Position numbers and translations under genes: made by a program. DNA of 64,000 nucleotides. Source: Rhodospirillales bacterium. GTDB lineage: Bacteria > Pseudomonadota > Alphaproteobacteria > TMED109. The notes below the pieces were generated by a model, which worked only from the letters and a program-made list of their open reading frames with translations, was not told the origin of the DNA and did no database searches. The first letter of the stretch is position 1. Every line of letters starts with the position of its first letter. Positions 36,190 through 51,130 of this stretch are shown piece after piece. The stretch spans positions 62,001 through 126,000 of the forward strand of contig JAPPED010000003.1 of NCBI GenBank assembly GCA_028824295.1, in the 5' to 3' direction.

Positions 36190-36197
<8 letters not shown>
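31533..36197 (+). CDS. rpoB: RNA polymerase beta subunit with a large insertion
   Basis: 1554 residues; typical alphaproteobacterial beta is about 1380 and E. coli 1342. Core elements are normal: [21 protein letters not shown], the rifampicin pocket [20 protein letters not shown] with Asp716, His726 and Ser731 matching E. coli 516, 526 and 531, the GYNYEDSI segment, and [17 protein letters not shown]. Between [11 protein letters not shown] and [11 protein letters not shown] lie about 206 residues where E. coli has about 40, an excess near 167 that accounts for the length difference from other alphaproteobacteria. The ATG at 31533 follows AGGGGA (31522-31527). The stop overlaps the rpoC start by eight bases. 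Confidence 0.97.
32694..33311 (+). other. RpoB insertion segment (residues 388-593), first part L7/L12-CTD-like
   Basis: This part of rpoB replaces the short segment containing IYRMMRPGEPPT in other beta subunits. Residues about 393-462 (32709-32918) line up by eye with the C-terminal domain of L7/L12: [10 protein letters not shown] with [28 protein letters not shown] with KEAKDLVESAPAALKEGVS, and [20 protein letters not shown] with [31 protein letters not shown] near residue 510 looks like the displaced native AAESLFENLFF. The rest, to residue 593, resembles nothing I recognise. Confidence 0.6.
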
Positions 36198-40452
<4,255 letters not shown>

Positions 40453-40534
40453 GGGGAGCAAGACAGTACTTCCTGGCGGTCGAATCCGGGCCGCTAGGGT
40501 GCTCCCTTCGCGGGCGCCCATTGCAAGAAACCCC

Positions 40535-40563
40535 TTGACGCGATGGGGCTAACGGCTTACGGT
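40535..40563 (+). promoter_or_regulatory. Candidate promoter of the str-S10-spc gene run
   Basis: TTGACG (40535-40540), a 17-base spacer and TACGGT (40558-40563) form a good -35 with a weak -10, 155 bases before rpsL in the only sizeable gap (265 bp) between rpoC and adk. A GGGAGCA...TGCTCCC inverted repeat just after rpoC (about 40453-40507) could attenuate read-through, but its loop is long. Confidence 0.5.
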
Positions 40564-40717
40564 GCGGCCCACCACGCGGGGTGCATGCCTTCGTCGGCCC
40601 ACGTCCCGTGGTTCAGTCGAAGCAAACGTTGGGTGGACCGTCGCGTCACGCCGACAGCGTGACCCGGATCGGTCTGTTTTCGCATGAACTCCTCCGGGGT
40701 TCGGAATTGAGGCGTCT

Positions 40718-41089
40718 ATGCCGACGATCAGCCAGCTCGTCCGCAAGGGGCGGAAGATGCCGGAGAAACAGCGCAAGGTCCCGGCTCTTCAGTCGTGCCC
40801 GCAGCGCCGGGGCGTATGCACGCGCGTTTACACCACCACGCCGAAGAAGCCGAACTCAGCTCTCCGCAAGGTTGCGCGTGTGCGTCTCACCAACGGTTAC
40901 GAGGTGACCAGCTACATCCCCGGCGAAAGCCACAATCTGCAGGAGCACTCGGTCATCATGATTCGCGGCGGGCGGGTCAAGGACCTGCCGGGCGTGCGCT
41001 ATCACGTGATCCGCGGAACCTATGACACCCAAGGCGTCTCTGGTCGCCGGCAGCGGCGTTCCAAGTACGGCGCCAAACGGCCGAAGTAG
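40718..41089 (+). CDS. rpsL: 30S ribosomal protein S12
   Basis: 123 residues, normal length; a decoding-centre protein of the small subunit. The streptomycin-target segments [15 protein letters not shown] and [22 protein letters not shown] are wild type, with Lys at the positions whose mutation gives resistance. First gene of the str operon; rpsG follows after 18 bases. Confidence 0.98.
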   Translation: MPTISQLVRKGRKMPEKQRKVPALQSCPQRRGVCTRVYTTTPKKPNSALRKVARVRLTNGYEVTSYIPGESHNLQEHSVIMIRGGRVKDLPGVRYHVIRGTYDTQGVSGRRQRRSKYGAKRPK

Positions 41090-41107
41090 TCGAGCGGAGC
41101 CTTTTCC

Positions 41108-41578
41108 ATGTCACGACGGCATCGCGCGAACCCACGCGAGGTTCTTGCAGACCCGCGCTACGGCGACGTAATGGTCACAAAGTTCACCCACGCGCTCATG
41201 CGCGGTGGAGCCAAGTCTGTGGCTGAGCGGGTCCTTTATGGTGCGTTCGATCGAATCGCGGAACGCACCAATCAAGATCCGCTGACGGTGTTTCGTCAAG
41301 CGGTTGAAAACATTAAACCGGACGTCGAGACCCGTTCGCGGCGGGTCGGGGGTTCGACCTACCAGATTCCGGTCGAGGTACGCCCGGCACGGCGGCAGGC
41401 GCTGGCCATACGGTGGCTGATCGAGGCGGCCCGGGCTCGGTCAGAACGAACCATGCTCGAGCGTTTGGCCGGAGAGTTTACCGACGCCGCCTCCGCCAGA
41501 GGCGCGGCCTACAAGAAGCGAGAGAACACCCACAGCATGGCCCGCGCCAATCGCGCGTTCTCGCACTACCGCTGGTAG
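41108..41578 (+). CDS. rpsG: 30S ribosomal protein S7
   Basis: 156 residues, normal length; it nucleates assembly of the 30S head on 16S rRNA. The start [12 protein letters not shown], the segment [25 protein letters not shown] and the end NRAFSHYRW are typical. It lies between rpsL and fusA with 16-18 base gaps. In E. coli S7 represses the str operon; no repressor site is obvious here. Confidence 0.98.
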   Translation: MSRRHRANPREVLADPRYGDVMVTKFTHALMRGGAKSVAERVLYGAFDRIAERTNQDPLTVFRQAVENIKPDVETRSRRVGGSTYQIPVEVRPARRQALAIRWLIEAARARSERTMLERLAGEFTDAASARGAAYKKRENTHSMARANRAFSHYRW

Positions 41579-41594
41579 GTCCCGGAGTCGAAAC

Positions 41595-43670
41595 GTGGCG
41601 ATGACCGTTCCTCTCGACCGATATCGCAATATCGGGATCATGGCGCATATTGACGCCGGCAAGACCACGACCACCGAACGGATTCTTTACTACACCGGTC
41701 GGTCCCACAAGATTGGTGAGGTCCATGACGGGGCCGCCACCATGGATTGGATGGAGCAGGAGCAGGAACGCGGAATCACCATCACGTCGGCGGCGACGAC
41801 CTGCGCATGGCGCGACCACCGCGTCAACATCATCGACACGCCCGGTCACGTCGACTTCACCATTGAGGTGGAGCGCAGCCTTCGGGTGCTGGACGGTGCC
41901 GTGGCTGTGTTTGACGGCGTCGCGGGAGTGGAGCCGCAGTCAGAGACAGTCTGGCGCCAGGCGGACCGTTACGGCGTTCCCCGGATCTGCTTCATCAACA
42001 AACTCGATCGGGTGGGCGCCAATTTTGAGGGCTCTGTCGAGTCGATCCGTGAGCGCCTTGGGGCAGAGCCGCTGATTCTGCAATTGCCGATCGGCATCGA
42101 GGCCGAATTCGCGGGGGTCGTGGACCTGGTCTCGATGACATCGATCGTTTGGAAAGAAGAGGACTTGGGCGCCACCTTTGCGGTCGGCGACATACCGGCG
42201 GAACTGGTTAGCAAAGCCGAAGCGGCCAGGACCGCGCTGATCGAGACGGCGGTGGAGCACGACGATGCGGCTCTGGAACGCTACCTCGACGGCGAGATTC
42301 CGGACGATGACACGCTGCGCCGATGTATCCGGCTAGGTACGGTCAAGTCGGCGTTCACCCCTGTCTTTTGCGGATCTGCGTTTAAGAACAAAGGTATCCA
42401 GCCGCTTCTTGATGGAGTTATCAGCTACCTTCCGGCGCCGGCAGACTTGCCGGCAACGCGCGGACACCACCCGGATACAGGCGCGGAAGCGGAGCGAGCC
42501 AGTTCGCGAGATGCTCCCTTCGCAGGGTTGGTCTTCAAGATCATGAATGATCCGTTTGTCGGTTCCCTGGCATTCGTGCGAATCTACTCGGGAGTGCTGG
42601 AATCGGGCGCGACCGTCAAGAATTCGACCAAGAACCGGCGCGAACGGATCGGCCGGATGCTGCTCATGCACGCCAATTCGCGCGAGGACATCAAGGAAGC
42701 CTCGGCGGGCGACATCGTGGCGCTGGCTGGAATCAAGTCGGTGACCACCGGCGATACGCTCTGCGATCTTCACCACCCGGTCGTGCTCGAGCGGATGGAG
42801 TTTCCCGATCCGGTCATGGAGCTTGCGATCGAACCCAAGACCAAGACCGACCAGGAGCGCATGGGGCAGGCCCTGGGCCGGTTGGCAGCCGAGGACCCGT
42901 CTTTCAAGGTGTCGGTGGATGAAGAGACGGGCCAGACGGTGCTTAAGGGCATGGGCGAGTTGCACCTCGACATCCTGGTTGACCGAATGCGCCGTGAGTT
43001 CAAGGTAGACGCGAATGTGGGCGCGCCGCAGGTCGCTTATCGCGAAACCATTACGCGGGCGGCAGAGGTCGACTACGTGCACAAGAAGCAGACAGGCGGA
43101 TCAGGTCAGTTTGCTCGCGTGATCATGACTGTGGAGCCGGGTGAGTCCGGAGAGGGACTCGAATTCGTCAGCAAGGTCGCGGGCGGAAACGTTCCCAAGG
43201 AGTTCATACCGGCGGTCGAGAAGGGCATCAGCAGCGCCATGCAGAACGGAATCGTCGCTGGCTACCCGGTGATCGACGTGCGGGTGACGCTCACGGACGG
43301 CGCCTACCACGAGGTGGACTCGAGTGCAGTCGCTTTCGAGATCGCTGGCCGCGCCGCGTTCCGCGAGGCCATGCAGAAGGCTGCGCCGCGCCTCCTCGAA
43401 CCGATGATGCGGGTCGAGGTCGTCGTGCCGGAAGAATTCGTTGGTGACATCATTGGTGATCTCAATGGCCGACGCGGCCAGATTGAGGGCATGGAGCCAC
43501 AGGGCAACGCCACTCAGGTCCGCGCTCACGTTCCACTGGCAACGATGTTCGGCTATGTCAACGCAATCCGCTCTCTCTCGCAGGGTCGGGCGCAGTTCAC
43601 CATGTTTTTTGAGCGGTACGATCAGGTGCCGCAAATGGTTGCCGAAGAAGTGCGCTCCAAGCTCGCATGA
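41595..43670 (+). CDS. fusA: Elongation factor G
   Basis: 691 residues; the GTPase that drives tRNA-mRNA translocation and, with RRF, ribosome recycling. The P-loop is [16 protein letters not shown]3 [10 protein letters not shown] keeps the catalytic His, and G4 is INKLDRVG. Domain IV ([13 protein letters not shown]) and the C-terminal domain ([21 protein letters not shown]) are present. The GTG at 41595 follows GGAG (41584-41587) at 7 bases; an ATG two codons later is possible. It contrasts with the second EF-G-like protein at 18162-20198, which lacks the switch II His. Confidence 0.98.
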   Translation: MAMTVPLDRYRNIGIMAHIDAGKTTTTERILYYTGRSHKIGEVHDGAATMDWMEQEQERGITITSAATTCAWRDHRVNIIDTPGHVDFTIEVERSLRVLDGAVAVFDGVAGVEPQSETVWRQADRYGVPRICFINKLDRVGANFEGSVESIRERLGAEPLILQLPIGIEAEFAGVVDLVSMTSIVWKEEDLGATFAVGDIPAELVSKAEAARTALIETAVEHDDAALERYLDGEIPDDDTLRRCIRLGTVKSAFTPVFCGSAFKNKGIQPLLDGVISYLPAPADLPATRGHHPDTGAEAERASSRDAPFAGLVFKIMNDPFVGSLAFVRIYSGVLESGATVKNSTKNRRERIGRMLLMHANSREDIKEASAGDIVALAGIKSVTTGDTLCDLHHPVVLERMEFPDPVMELAIEPKTKTDQERMGQALGRLAAEDPSFKVSVDEETGQTVLKGMGELHLDILVDRMRREFKVDANVGAPQVAYRETITRAAEVDYVHKKQTGGSGQFARVIMTVEPGESGEGLEFVSKVAGGNVPKEFIPAVEKGISSAMQNGIVAGYPVIDVRVTLTDGAYHEVDSSAVAFEIAGRAAFREAMQKAAPRLLEPMMRVEVVVPEEFVGDIIGDLNGRRGQIEGMEPQGNATQVRAHVPLATMFGYVNAIRSLSQGRAQFTMFFERYDQVPQMVAEEVRSKLA

Positions 43671-43696
43671 GTGCGCGAATGAAGGAGAAGTAGGCA

Positions 43697-44881
43697 ATGG
43701 CCAAAGAGAAATTCGAACGGACCAAGCCGCATGTCAACGTGGGCACCATCGGCCATGTCGACCACGGCAAAACCACACTGACCGCGGCCATCACAAGGGT
43801 GCTGGCGGAGCGCGGCGGCGCGGAGTTCGTCGGATACGAGGAAATCGACCGGGCGCCGGAAGAAAAAGAGCGCGGCATCACGATCAATACGGCACACGTT
43901 GAGTATGAAACCGACGCTCGCCACTACGCCCACGTCGACTGTCCCGGACACGCCGACTACGTGAAGAACATGATCACCGGTGCGGCGCAGATGGACGGGG
44001 CCATTCTCGTCGTGTCCGCGGCCGACGGTCCGATGCCGCAGACGCGCGAGCACATTCTGCTTGCCAGGCAGGTCGGCGTGCCGGCGCTGGTGGTGTACCT
44101 CAACAAGGTCGACCAGGTGGATGACGAGGAACTCCTCGATCTGGTTGAACTCGAGGTGCGCGAACTCCTTTCCGAGTACGACTTTCCCGGTGATGACATT
44201 CCTGTACTCCGAGGCTCGGCGCTTCAGGCGTTGGAAGGGGAGCAGGCGGGCGAGGAGTCGGTCCTGGAGTTGATGCAGTCGGTCGACGAATACGTGCCGG
44301 AGCCTGATCGTCCGATCGACGGTGCGTTCCTGATGCCCATCGAGGATGTGTTCTCGATATCAGGCCGCGGGACCGTCGTAACGGGCCGTGTGGAACGCGG
44401 CATCGTCAAGGTCGGTGACGAGGTCGAAATTGTTGGCGTCAGAGAGACCGAGAAGACGACATGCACCGGCGTCGAGATGTTCCGCAAGCTGCTTGACCAA
44501 GGTCAGGCGGGCGACAACATCGGCGTGCTCCTCCGGGGTGTCGAACGCACGGGCGTGGAGCGTGGTCAGGTGCTGTCGAGACCGGGGTCGATCACTCCGC
44601 ACACCAAGTTTCTCGCTGAGACCTATGTGCTGACCAAGGAAGAGGGAGGACGGCACACGCCGTTCTTCAAGAATTATCGGCCGCAGTTCTATTTCCGAAC
44701 TACCGATGTGACTGGAACCGTCGCGTTGCCGGAGGGGACCGAAATGGTCATGCCCGGCGACAACGTGGAGCTCCAGGGCGAATTGATTGCGCCGATCGCG
44801 ATGGAGGAGGGACTCCGGTTTGCGATCCGTGAAGGCGGCCGAACCGTCGCCTCCGGCGTCGTTACCAAGATCATCGCTTAA
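43697..44881 (+). CDS. tuf: Elongation factor Tu
   Basis: 394 residues; it carries aminoacyl-tRNA to the A site. The motifs [44 protein letters not shown] and [13 protein letters not shown] are normal, as is the C-terminal barrel ([16 protein letters not shown]). The ATG at 43697 follows AAGGAGAAG. It joins the str operon to the S10 operon with 24 bases before rpsJ. Only this copy is in the window. Confidence 0.98.
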   Translation: MAKEKFERTKPHVNVGTIGHVDHGKTTLTAAITRVLAERGGAEFVGYEEIDRAPEEKERGITINTAHVEYETDARHYAHVDCPGHADYVKNMITGAAQMDGAILVVSAADGPMPQTREHILLARQVGVPALVVYLNKVDQVDDEELLDLVELEVRELLSEYDFPGDDIPVLRGSALQALEGEQAGEESVLELMQSVDEYVPEPDRPIDGAFLMPIEDVFSISGRGTVVTGRVERGIVKVGDEVEIVGVRETEKTTCTGVEMFRKLLDQGQAGDNIGVLLRGVERTGVERGQVLSRPGSITPHTKFLAETYVLTKEEGGRHTPFFKNYRPQFYFRTTDVTGTVALPEGTEMVMPGDNVELQGELIAPIAMEEGLRFAIREGGRTVASGVVTKIIA

Positions 44882-44905
44882 GGCGAAGCTGGGGCGGAGT
44901 GGACG

Positions 44906-45217
44906 ATGGAACACCAGCGCATCCGGATCCGCCTCAAGGCGTTTGATCGGCGGCTGCTCGACGAATCCGCGCGCGAGATCGTGGGTACCGCGATGCGCAC
45001 AGGAGCCCAGGTTCGTGGCCCCGTCCCGCTTCCCAATCGGATACAGCGCTTTACGGTCAACCGCTCGCCGCACATTGACAAGAAGTCGCGGGAGCAGTTT
45101 GAGATTCGCACACACAAGCGTGTGTTGGACATCTTGGACCCGACTCCGCAGACCGTGGACGCACTCATGAAGCTTGACTTGGCGGCAGGCGTCAACGTCG
45201 AGATCAAGTTGGGCTGA
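44906..45217 (+). CDS. rpsJ: 30S ribosomal protein S10
   Basis: 103 residues, standard length. [22 protein letters not shown], the loop [29 protein letters not shown] and [19 protein letters not shown] are diagnostic. Besides its place in the 30S head, S10 (NusE) acts in antitermination. No E. coli-type S10 leader is present: the gene begins 24 bases after tuf, so L4-leader control is unlikely. Confidence 0.98.
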   Translation: MEHQRIRIRLKAFDRRLLDESAREIVGTAMRTGAQVRGPVPLPNRIQRFTVNRSPHIDKKSREQFEIRTHKRVLDILDPTPQTVDALMKLDLAAGVNVEIKLG

Positions 45218-45221
45218 CGGG

Positions 45222-46001
45222 ATGCGATCCGGGGTTCTCGTACGCAAGCTGGGCATGACGCGCCTCTTCCTGGATGACGGCCAGCACTGTCCCGTCACGG
45301 TGCTCGCGTTGGAAGGTTGCGAAGTGGTCGGGCAGCGCACTCCGGAACGTGACGGGTACAGCGCCGTCCAGGTGGGTTCGGGCAGTGTGGCGGCTCGGAA
45401 CGTCGCCAAGCCGCAACGAGCCGCCGCCGAGAAGAGCAGCGTGGGGCTGAAGCGCCATGTGCGGGAGTTCCGGGTTTCGCCGGAGAACATGCTTGAGACC
45501 GGAAGCCGTTTCCGCCCCGGCCATTTTGTGGTTGGCCAGTACGTTGACGCCCGCGGTGTCACCATTGGAAAAGGCTTTGCCGGCGCCATGAAGCGCCATA
45601 ACTTCGGCGGCCTCCGGGCCTCGCACGGCGTGTCGATTTCGCACCGAAGTCATGGTTCCACGGGGAACAGCCAAGATCCCGGTCGCGTCTTCAAGGGAAA
45701 GAAGATGGCAGGGCAAATGGGCGCCCGACAACGGACCATCCAGAATCTTCAGGTGGTGTCGACCGACGAGGAACGTGGCGTGATTCTGGTGAAGGGCGGC
45801 GTTCCCGGTGCGCCAGGGAGCTGGCTCGCCCTGTCAGATGCAGTAAAACGGGCACTGCCACCCGGGGTGCCATTCCCGGCAGGGATTGAAGAGAAGCTAT
45901 CGCCGACGGCTGCCGACGATGCGCCGGATCAGATCGAGGAGAGCGCCGCATCGACGGAAGAAGGCAACGATGCCCCGGTCGAGGCGGGGGACGGGGAGTG
46001 A
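45222..46001 (+). CDS. rplC: 50S ribosomal protein L3 with acidic C-terminal tail
   Basis: 259 residues against about 210 usually. The body ([77 protein letters not shown]) is normal and binds near the peptidyl-transferase centre. The extra end, after about residue 222, is an Asp/Glu/Ala-rich tail ([19 protein letters not shown]). The ATG at 45222 is four bases after rpsJ. Confidence 0.97.
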   Translation: MRSGVLVRKLGMTRLFLDDGQHCPVTVLALEGCEVVGQRTPERDGYSAVQVGSGSVAARNVAKPQRAAAEKSSVGLKRHVREFRVSPENMLETGSRFRPGHFVVGQYVDARGVTIGKGFAGAMKRHNFGGLRASHGVSISHRSHGSTGNSQDPGRVFKGKKMAGQMGARQRTIQNLQVVSTDEERGVILVKGGVPGAPGSWLALSDAVKRALPPGVPFPAGIEEKLSPTAADDAPDQIEESAASTEEGNDAPVEAGDGE

Positions 46002-46005
46002 TCCG

Positions 46006-46626
46006 GTGAAGCTCGACGTTCGTACGCTCGACAACGAGAAGACTGGCGAGACCGAGCTCGCGGATACCGTGTTCGCGGTGGAGGTACGGAAGGACATCCT
46101 CCACCGGATGGTGAGCTACCAGTTGGCGCGCCGTCGTCGCGGCACGCGCAAGGCCCGCGAGCGTGGAGAGGTGACCGGTTCGACGGCGAAGATCTGGCGG
46201 CAGAAGGGTACTGGACGGGCACGCCACAGCTCCCGGAAGGCAGTGATCTTTCGTGGCGGCGGTGCGGTGCACGGTCCACGCCCGAGGAGCCACGCTCACT
46301 CGCTCCCGAAGAAAGTACGGCGCATGGCGCTTCGCTGCGCCCTTTCGGCAAAGGTGGCGGACCAGCAGGTCGTGGTGTTGGAATCGTTGTCGCTCCCCAC
46401 GCCGCAAACCAAGGTTCTGGCAGAAAAACTCCGGGTGCTGGACGTCAAGCGCGCCCTGTTCGTTGCAGGTGGCGAAGTGGATCCCGGTTTCCGCCGGGCG
46501 GCCGCCAATCTCCCGGGCGTCAACTGCCTGCCGGTGCAGGGAGCGAACGTCTACGACATTCTTCGCCATGAGACGCTGGTGTTGCTTCCGGAGGCGATTC
46601 GCGCGCTGGAGGAACGGCTGTCATGA
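46006..46626 (+). CDS. rplD: 50S ribosomal protein L4
   Basis: 206 residues. The exit-tunnel loop [25 protein letters not shown] region is clear, as is the C-terminal domain with [13 protein letters not shown]. The GTG at 46006 is the start: GGGGAG at 45993-45998 is correctly spaced, and the frame upstream only overlaps rplC. Its TGA overlaps the rplW ATG (ATGA). Confidence 0.97.
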   Translation: MKLDVRTLDNEKTGETELADTVFAVEVRKDILHRMVSYQLARRRRGTRKARERGEVTGSTAKIWRQKGTGRARHSSRKAVIFRGGGAVHGPRPRSHAHSLPKKVRRMALRCALSAKVADQQVVVLESLSLPTPQTKVLAEKLRVLDVKRALFVAGGEVDPGFRRAAANLPGVNCLPVQGANVYDILRHETLVLLPEAIRALEERLS

Positions 46627-46916
46627 ACGTCGAACGCTCCTGTGAGATCGTGCTCCGCCCGCTGGTGACCGAGAAGTCATCGGCCGCGCTGGAACACAAT
46701 CAGGTCGTGTTCCGGGTTAGCCGACAGGCGACAAAGGCACAAATTCGCGAAGCAGTCGAGCGACTTTTCAAGGTCAAGGTCACCGCAGTCAACACGTTGG
46801 TAGCCAAGGGCAAGACCAAACGGCTGCGGGGCATCAAGGGGCGACGAAGCGACGTGAAGAAGGCGTTTGTGACGCTGGAGGCAGGGCAGTCAATCGATCT
46901 TGGGAGCGAGGTCTGA
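46623..46916 (+). CDS. rplW: 50S ribosomal protein L23
   Basis: 97 residues, standard length. It sits at the exit of the polypeptide tunnel and is the docking site for SRP and trigger factor. Diagnostic segments are [45 protein letters not shown] and [22 protein letters not shown]. The start overlaps the rplD stop; rplB follows two bases later. Confidence 0.98.
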   Translation: MNVERSCEIVLRPLVTEKSSAALEHNQVVFRVSRQATKAQIREAVERLFKVKVTAVNTLVAKGKTKRLRGIKGRRSDVKKAFVTLEAGQSIDLGSEV

Positions 46917-46918
46917 CC

Positions 46919-47746
46919 ATGGCTCTGAAGCAGCATCGTCCCGTGACCCCTGGTCGCCGTCAGCTAGTCCTGGTCGACCGGTCGACCCTGCACCGCGGGA
47001 AACCAGAGAAGGCCTTGACGGAAGGACTGTCCAGTACTGGCGGTCGCAACAACCAGGGCCGGATCACGATTTGGCACCGCGGTGGCGGACACAAGCGGAG
47101 ATACCGACTGATCGACTTTCGGCGCCGTCGCGACGACAACCCTGCCACCGTCGAGCGTCTCGAGTACGACCCCAACCGGAGTGCCTTCATCGCGCTAATT
47201 CGGTACACGGACGGCACACTGTCCTACATCCTGGCGCCGCAGCGACTGGCCCCGGGCGACACCGTTGTTTCCGGCGACCGGACCGACATCAAGCCCGGTA
47301 ACTGCATGCCGCTCCGCAACATGCCGGTCGGATCGATCATCCACAACATCGAGCTGAAGCCCGGTGCAGGTGGCCAATTGGCCCGGTCGGCCGGGAGTTA
47401 CGCGCAACTGCTCGGCAAAGACCCGGACCGGGTTGTGATCCGACTGGTGTCCGGGGAACAACGCCTGGTGCGAGCCGACTGCCGGGCGACGGTCGGGTCG
47501 GTTTCGAACCCAGACCACCAGAATGCGAAGCTCGGGAAAGCGGGAAGAAGTCGCTGGTTGGGGCGGCGACCTCACGTGCGCGGCGTCGTTATGAATCCGG
47601 TGGACCATCCGCATGGCGGCGGCGAGGGTCGTACGTCAGGGGGGCGGCATCCCGTCACTCCGTGGGGTGTCTCCACGAAAGGTCACCGTACCCGTAGCAA
47701 CAAGTCGACCGACCGTTGGATCATCCGACGTCGGCGGAAAAAGTAG
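46919..47746 (+). CDS. rplB: 50S ribosomal protein L2
   Basis: 275 residues, normal length; essential for subunit joining and near the peptidyl-transferase centre. [23 protein letters not shown] and the C-terminal [24 protein letters not shown] (with the conserved His) are intact. ATG 46919 directly follows rplW. Its stop (TAG 47744-47746) overlaps the AGGAG that serves rpsS. Confidence 0.98.
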   Translation: MALKQHRPVTPGRRQLVLVDRSTLHRGKPEKALTEGLSSTGGRNNQGRITIWHRGGGHKRRYRLIDFRRRRDDNPATVERLEYDPNRSAFIALIRYTDGTLSYILAPQRLAPGDTVVSGDRTDIKPGNCMPLRNMPVGSIIHNIELKPGAGGQLARSAGSYAQLLGKDPDRVVIRLVSGEQRLVRADCRATVGSVSNPDHQNAKLGKAGRSRWLGRRPHVRGVVMNPVDHPHGGGEGRTSGGRHPVTPWGVSTKGHRTRSNKSTDRWIIRRRRKK

Positions 47747-47757
47747 GAGCCCATACG

Positions 47758-48036
47758 ATGGCGCGGTCAGTGTGGAAGGGACCATTCGTGGATGGCTACC
47801 TGCTTCGTAAGGCGCAGCAAGCGAACGAAAGCGGTTCGCGCGCGCCGATCCGGACGTGGTCGCGTCGGTCCACGATCATGCCGCAGTTTGTCGGGCTCAC
47901 TTTTGCTGTCCATAACGGCCGAAAGTTCATTCCAGTGCTGGTGTCGGAGGATATGGTCGGACACAAGTTCGGCGAATTCGCTCCGACCCGCACCTTTTAT
48001 GGGCACGCCGGCGACCGCAAGGCGACCAGGCGTTGA
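47758..48036 (+). CDS. rpsS: 30S ribosomal protein S19
   Basis: 92 residues, standard. [46 protein letters not shown] and [14 protein letters not shown] are diagnostic; it binds 16S rRNA in the 30S head with S13. The ATG at 47758 has AGGAG at 47745-47749; the frame extends upstream into rplB but that part is not used. Confidence 0.98.
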   Translation: MARSVWKGPFVDGYLLRKAQQANESGSRAPIRTWSRRSTIMPQFVGLTFAVHNGRKFIPVLVSEDMVGHKFGEFAPTRTFYGHAGDRKATRR

Positions 48037-48042
48037 TTGGCC

Positions 48043-48411
48043 ATGGGTAAACGTTCCGCTCCGAGCCGACTTCGCCCCAATGAAGCGATGGCCATGGCAC
48101 GGGCTGTCAGGGTCAGCCCGCAGAAGCTGAATCTGGTGGCCGGGCTCATTCGCGGGCTCAACGTCAGCGATGCGGCCCGGGCTCTCGAGTTCTCCCGCAG
48201 GCGGGTGGCGAACGACGTTCGCAAGGTCCTGCTTTCAGCTGTGGCCAATGCGGAAGGCAACCGGTTGGATGCGGGCAAGCTGGTCGTCGCGGACGCGTCG
48301 GTCGGGAAATCGCTGGTGATGCGGCGCTTCCGGGCTCGTGCCAGGGGCCGGATGGGGCGCTACCGGCGAGCGTTCAGTCGCCTGACGATAATCGTGCGGG
48401 AAGAGGAATAG
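48043..48411 (+). CDS. rplV: 50S ribosomal protein L22
   Basis: 122 residues. The body ([31 protein letters not shown]) and the tunnel-lining beta hairpin ([17 protein letters not shown]) are normal; the hairpin lines the exit tunnel near the macrolide site. The ATG at 48043 is given; a TTG at 48037, two codons earlier, sits better relative to the upstream AGG, so the exact start is open. Confidence 0.97.
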   Translation: MGKRSAPSRLRPNEAMAMARAVRVSPQKLNLVAGLIRGLNVSDAARALEFSRRRVANDVRKVLLSAVANAEGNRLDAGKLVVADASVGKSLVMRRFRARARGRMGRYRRAFSRLTIIVREEE

Positions 48412-48417
48412 GCAGGC

Positions 48418-49563
48418 ATGGGGCACAAGGTCAATCCGATCGGTTTGCGACTCGGCATCAACCGAACGTGGGACTCGCGCTGGTATGCGAGTGCCGACTA
48501 CGCGGACTTGCTGCACGAAGACCTGCAGATCCGCCGCTACATCCAGTCCGACCTGAAGGGAGCCGGGATCAGCCGGATCACGATCGAACGCCCGCCCAAA
48601 AAGGCGCGGGTCATCATCCATACGGCCCGGCCAGGCATGGTGATCGGCAAAAAGGGCGCCGACATCGAGCGGATTCGCAAGAAGCTTGCCACCATGACCG
48701 AGAGCCAGATCCAGCTGAACATCGTCGAAATCCGCAAGCCGGAAATCGAGGCGCAGCTGGTAGCCGAAAATGTTGCCGAGCAGCTGGAAAGACGGGTTGC
48801 CTTCCGTCGTGCCATGAAACGCGCGGTCCAGGCGTCAATGCGCCTTGGCGCGCTCGGAATTCGAATCACGGTTGGTGGCCGGTTGGGCGGGGCCGAGATT
48901 GCGCGGGTGGAGTGGTACCGCGAAGGCCGCGTGCCGCTGCATACGCTGCGCGCCGACATCGACTATGGCATCGCCACCGCCCGTACCGCCTACGGAACCT
49001 GCGGCGTCAAGGTGTGGGTATTCCGTGGCGAGATCTTGGCGCACGACCCTTCGGCGATGGAGCGCACGCGGAGCGAGCAGCAGCAGCGACCACTCGCGGG
49101 CACTGGTCAGGGCGGCCGCTCCGGTTCAGGACGTGGAAACCGCTCATCACGGGCGGCCGGTGCGGAGCGTGCGCCCGCTGAAACCCCACCCGCCGACGCG
49201 GCTGCTGCGGTTGCGGACACGCCTCCGGTCGAATCGGATGCGGCCGTGGCAGCTACTCCCAATCCGGAACCGGCATCTGCGCCTGAGTCCGAGGAAGTCG
49301 CGACGCCTGCTCCCGATCCGAAGCCGGCATCTGCGTCAGAATCCGAGGAAGTCGCGGCGCCTGATCCGGAACCGGCATCTGCGCCTGAGTCCGAGGTAGC
49401 CGCAGCGCCAGCTTCTGATCCGGAACCGGAGTCTGGATCGGAGGCGGAGGTGACCACAGAACCTGCAGCCGACGTCAAGCCTGCAGCCGATGCTGAATCT
49501 CCGCCTGCTGATGGAACTGAAGAGTCGGCGGCCGACGAGGCAGAGGGAGATTCGCAGTCATGA
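48418..49563 (+). CDS. rpsC: 30S ribosomal protein S3 with a 160-residue repetitive acidic tail
   Basis: 381 residues; S3 is usually 210-240. Residues 1-215 are a normal S3: the start [21 protein letters not shown], the KH domain with [12 protein letters not shown] at 75-86, and the C-terminal domain [21 protein letters not shown], which lines the mRNA entry site. From about 221 the sequence changes to a Gly/Arg/Ser-rich linker and then a Pro/Ala/Glu/Ser tail with imperfect repeats of [13 protein letters not shown]. The stop overlaps the rplP start (ATGA). The tail is in frame, with no sign of frameshift. Confidence 0.97.
   Translation: MGHKVNPIGLRLGINRTWDSRWYASADYADLLHEDLQIRRYIQSDLKGAGISRITIERPPKKARVIIHTARPGMVIGKKGADIERIRKKLATMTESQIQLNIVEIRKPEIEAQLVAENVAEQLERRVAFRRAMKRAVQASMRLGALGIRITVGGRLGGAEIARVEWYREGRVPLHTLRADIDYGIATARTAYGTCGVKVWVFRGEILAHDPSAMERTRSEQQQRPLAGTGQGGRSGSGRGNRSSRAAGAERAPAETPPADAAAAVADTPPVESDAAVAATPNPEPASAPESEEVATPAPDPKPASASESEEVAAPDPEPASAPESEVAAAPASDPEPESGSEAEVTTEPAADVKPAADAESPPADGTEESAADEAEGDSQS
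49262..49450 (+). repeat. Imperfect tandem repeat inside rpsC
   Basis: Units begin with ATCCGGAACCGGCATCTGCG or close variants at 49262, 49316, 49364 and 49418, spaced 54, 48 and 54 bases (18, 16 and 18 codons); the last unit is partial and more diverged. Spacing in whole codons keeps the frame. It encodes the [13 protein letters not shown]-like repeats of the S3 tail. Confidence 0.85.
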
Positions 49564-49973
49564 TGAGCCCGAAGCGGACCAAGTTCCGTAAAGCCCACAA
49601 GGGGCGGATCCGCGGCAACGCCAAGGGGGGAACCACGCTCAATTTCGGATCCTTCGGCATCAAGAGCCTGCAAGCTGAACGAGTCACGGCGCGGCAGATC
49701 GAAGCGGCCCGGCGTGCGGTGACGCGCCACATCCGCCGACAGGGACGGGTCTGGATCAGGATCTTTCCCGACGTTCCCGTCTCGACCAAACCTACGGAAG
49801 TGCGAATGGGCAAGGGGAAGGGTTCTCCCGAGTACTGGGTTTGTCGGGTCAAACCCGGCCGCGTCCTCTTTGAGCTTGATGGCGTCACTGCTGAGACGGC
49901 GCGACGCGCATTTGAATTGGCATCCGCCAAACTTCCGGTGCGGACGCGTTTCGTCACTCGGTTGGAGCAGTAG
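49560..49973 (+). CDS. rplP: 50S ribosomal protein L16
   Basis: 137 residues, standard length; it organises the A-site tRNA region of the 50S subunit. [67 protein letters not shown] are diagnostic. Two adjacent ATGs (49560, 49563) could start it; the first overlaps the rpsC stop. Confidence 0.98.
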   Translation: MMSPKRTKFRKAHKGRIRGNAKGGTTLNFGSFGIKSLQAERVTARQIEAARRAVTRHIRRQGRVWIRIFPDVPVSTKPTEVRMGKGKGSPEYWVCRVKPGRVLFELDGVTAETARRAFELASAKLPVRTRFVTRLEQ

Positions 49974-49975
49974 CG

Positions 49976-50176
49976 GTGGCATTACGAATCGCGGAAGTGC
50001 GGCAAAAAACCGACGATGAGCTCGCCACCATGTTGGAAGAACGAGCCCGTGAGCGCCTGAACCTACGATTCCGGCAGGCCACCGGGGAGCTCGAAAACAC
50101 GGCGCGGGCCCGCGAAGCGCGGCGCGAGATCGCGCGGATCAAGACCGTGCTGAACGAACGCGCGAAAGGTTCCTGA
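49976..50176 (+). CDS. rpmC: 50S ribosomal protein L29
   Basis: 66 residues of two helices, normal for L29, near the tunnel exit beside L23. [47 protein letters not shown] are typical. The GTG start at 49976 follows GGAG (49964-49967) at 8 bases. It begins two bases after the rplP stop. Confidence 0.97.
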   Translation: MALRIAEVRQKTDDELATMLEERARERLNLRFRQATGELENTARAREARREIARIKTVLNERAKGS

Positions 50177-50179
50177 GGT

Positions 50180-50419
50180 ATGCCGAAACGCGTGATGCGT
50201 GGCGTCGTGGTGAGTGCTGCGCCGAAACAGACCGTCGTTGTTCGGGTGGAGCGTCTGGTCCGCCACCCGCTGTACAAGAAGTTCATCCGGCGGTCGGCAA
50301 AGTATCATGCTCATGACCCGGACAATGCCTGCCAGCCTGGTGACGTGGTGCGTATCCGCGAGCGCCGACCCATGTCCAAGCTCAAGTGCTGGGAAGTCCT
50401 TCCCACGGACGCCAACTGA
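50180..50419 (+). CDS. rpsQ: 30S ribosomal protein S17
   Basis: 79 residues, an OB-fold primary 16S rRNA-binding protein. [41 protein letters not shown] and [20 protein letters not shown] are diagnostic. The ATG at 50180 is three bases after rpmC; rplN follows after 12 bases. Confidence 0.98.
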   Translation: MPKRVMRGVVVSAAPKQTVVVRVERLVRHPLYKKFIRRSAKYHAHDPDNACQPGDVVRIRERRPMSKLKCWEVLPTDAN

Positions 50420-50431
50420 GGTGCTGGAACA

Positions 50432-50800
50432 GTGATACAGGCCGAGACGAATCTGGGGGTTGCCGACAACTCCGGTGCCCGGCGTGTCCAGTGCATCAAG
50501 GTGTTGGGCGGCGCCAAGCGGCGCTATGCGTGGGTAGGCGATGTGATTGTGGTCTCGGTCAAGGAAGCCATTCCACGCGGACGCGTGAAGAAGGGTGACA
50601 TTCATCGCGCCGTAATTGTACGTACCGCGAAGGAAATTCGCCGTTCTGACGGTACCTCGATCCGGTTTGATTCCAATGCGGCAGTACTGATCGACCGCGA
50701 AAACGAGCCAATCGGTACCCGAATTTTCGGACCTGTGACCCGTGAGCTGCGCGCCAAGAGATTCATGAAGATCATCAGTCTTGCGCCGGAGGTTCTGTGA
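50432..50800 (+). CDS. rplN: 50S ribosomal protein L14
   Basis: 122 residues, standard length; it forms an intersubunit bridge. [39 protein letters not shown] and [26 protein letters not shown] are diagnostic. The start is GTG at 50432. Its TGA shares one base with the rplX ATG. Confidence 0.98.
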   Translation: MIQAETNLGVADNSGARRVQCIKVLGGAKRRYAWVGDVIVVSVKEAIPRGRVKKGDIHRAVIVRTAKEIRRSDGTSIRFDSNAAVLIDRENEPIGTRIFGPVTRELRAKRFMKIISLAPEVL

Positions 50801-51123
50801 TGGCGGGCAAGTTCCGCATCCGCCGGGGTGACGAGGTCGTGGTGCGGACCGGTCGCGACCGGGGTCGTACCGGCGAGGTGATCAGGGTGGATCGCGAGCA
50901 GTCGCGGGTCGTCGTGCGCGGGGTCAATATCGCGCGACGCCACATGCGACCTTCGCCAGCCAATCCGGGTGGAATCGTGGAGCGGGAGCTACCGATTCAT
51001 GTCTCGAATGTTGCTCTGCGAGACCCCTCCGATGGCCGTCCTACCAAGGTCGGCTACCGGCGGATGGATGACGGCCGCAAGGTGCGGATTGCGAAACGAT
51101 CTGGCGATCTACTGGACGACTGA
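50800..51123 (+). CDS. rplX: 50S ribosomal protein L24
   Basis: 107 residues with an N-terminal KOW motif ([25 protein letters not shown]) and the L24 body ([21 protein letters not shown]); an assembly initiator of the 50S subunit. The ATG at 50800 follows GGAGG (50788-50792) at 7 bases and overlaps the rplN stop (TGATG). Confidence 0.97.
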   Translation: MAGKFRIRRGDEVVVRTGRDRGRTGEVIRVDREQSRVVVRGVNIARRHMRPSPANPGGIVERELPIHVSNVALRDPSDGRPTKVGYRRMDDGRKVRIAKRSGDLLDD

Positions 51124-51130
51124 GGTCACC

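Noticed and set aside
49262-49450. CRISPR-like or mobile repeat
   Set aside because: The repeats are imperfect, contiguous and in frame with rpsC, encoding a protein repeat.
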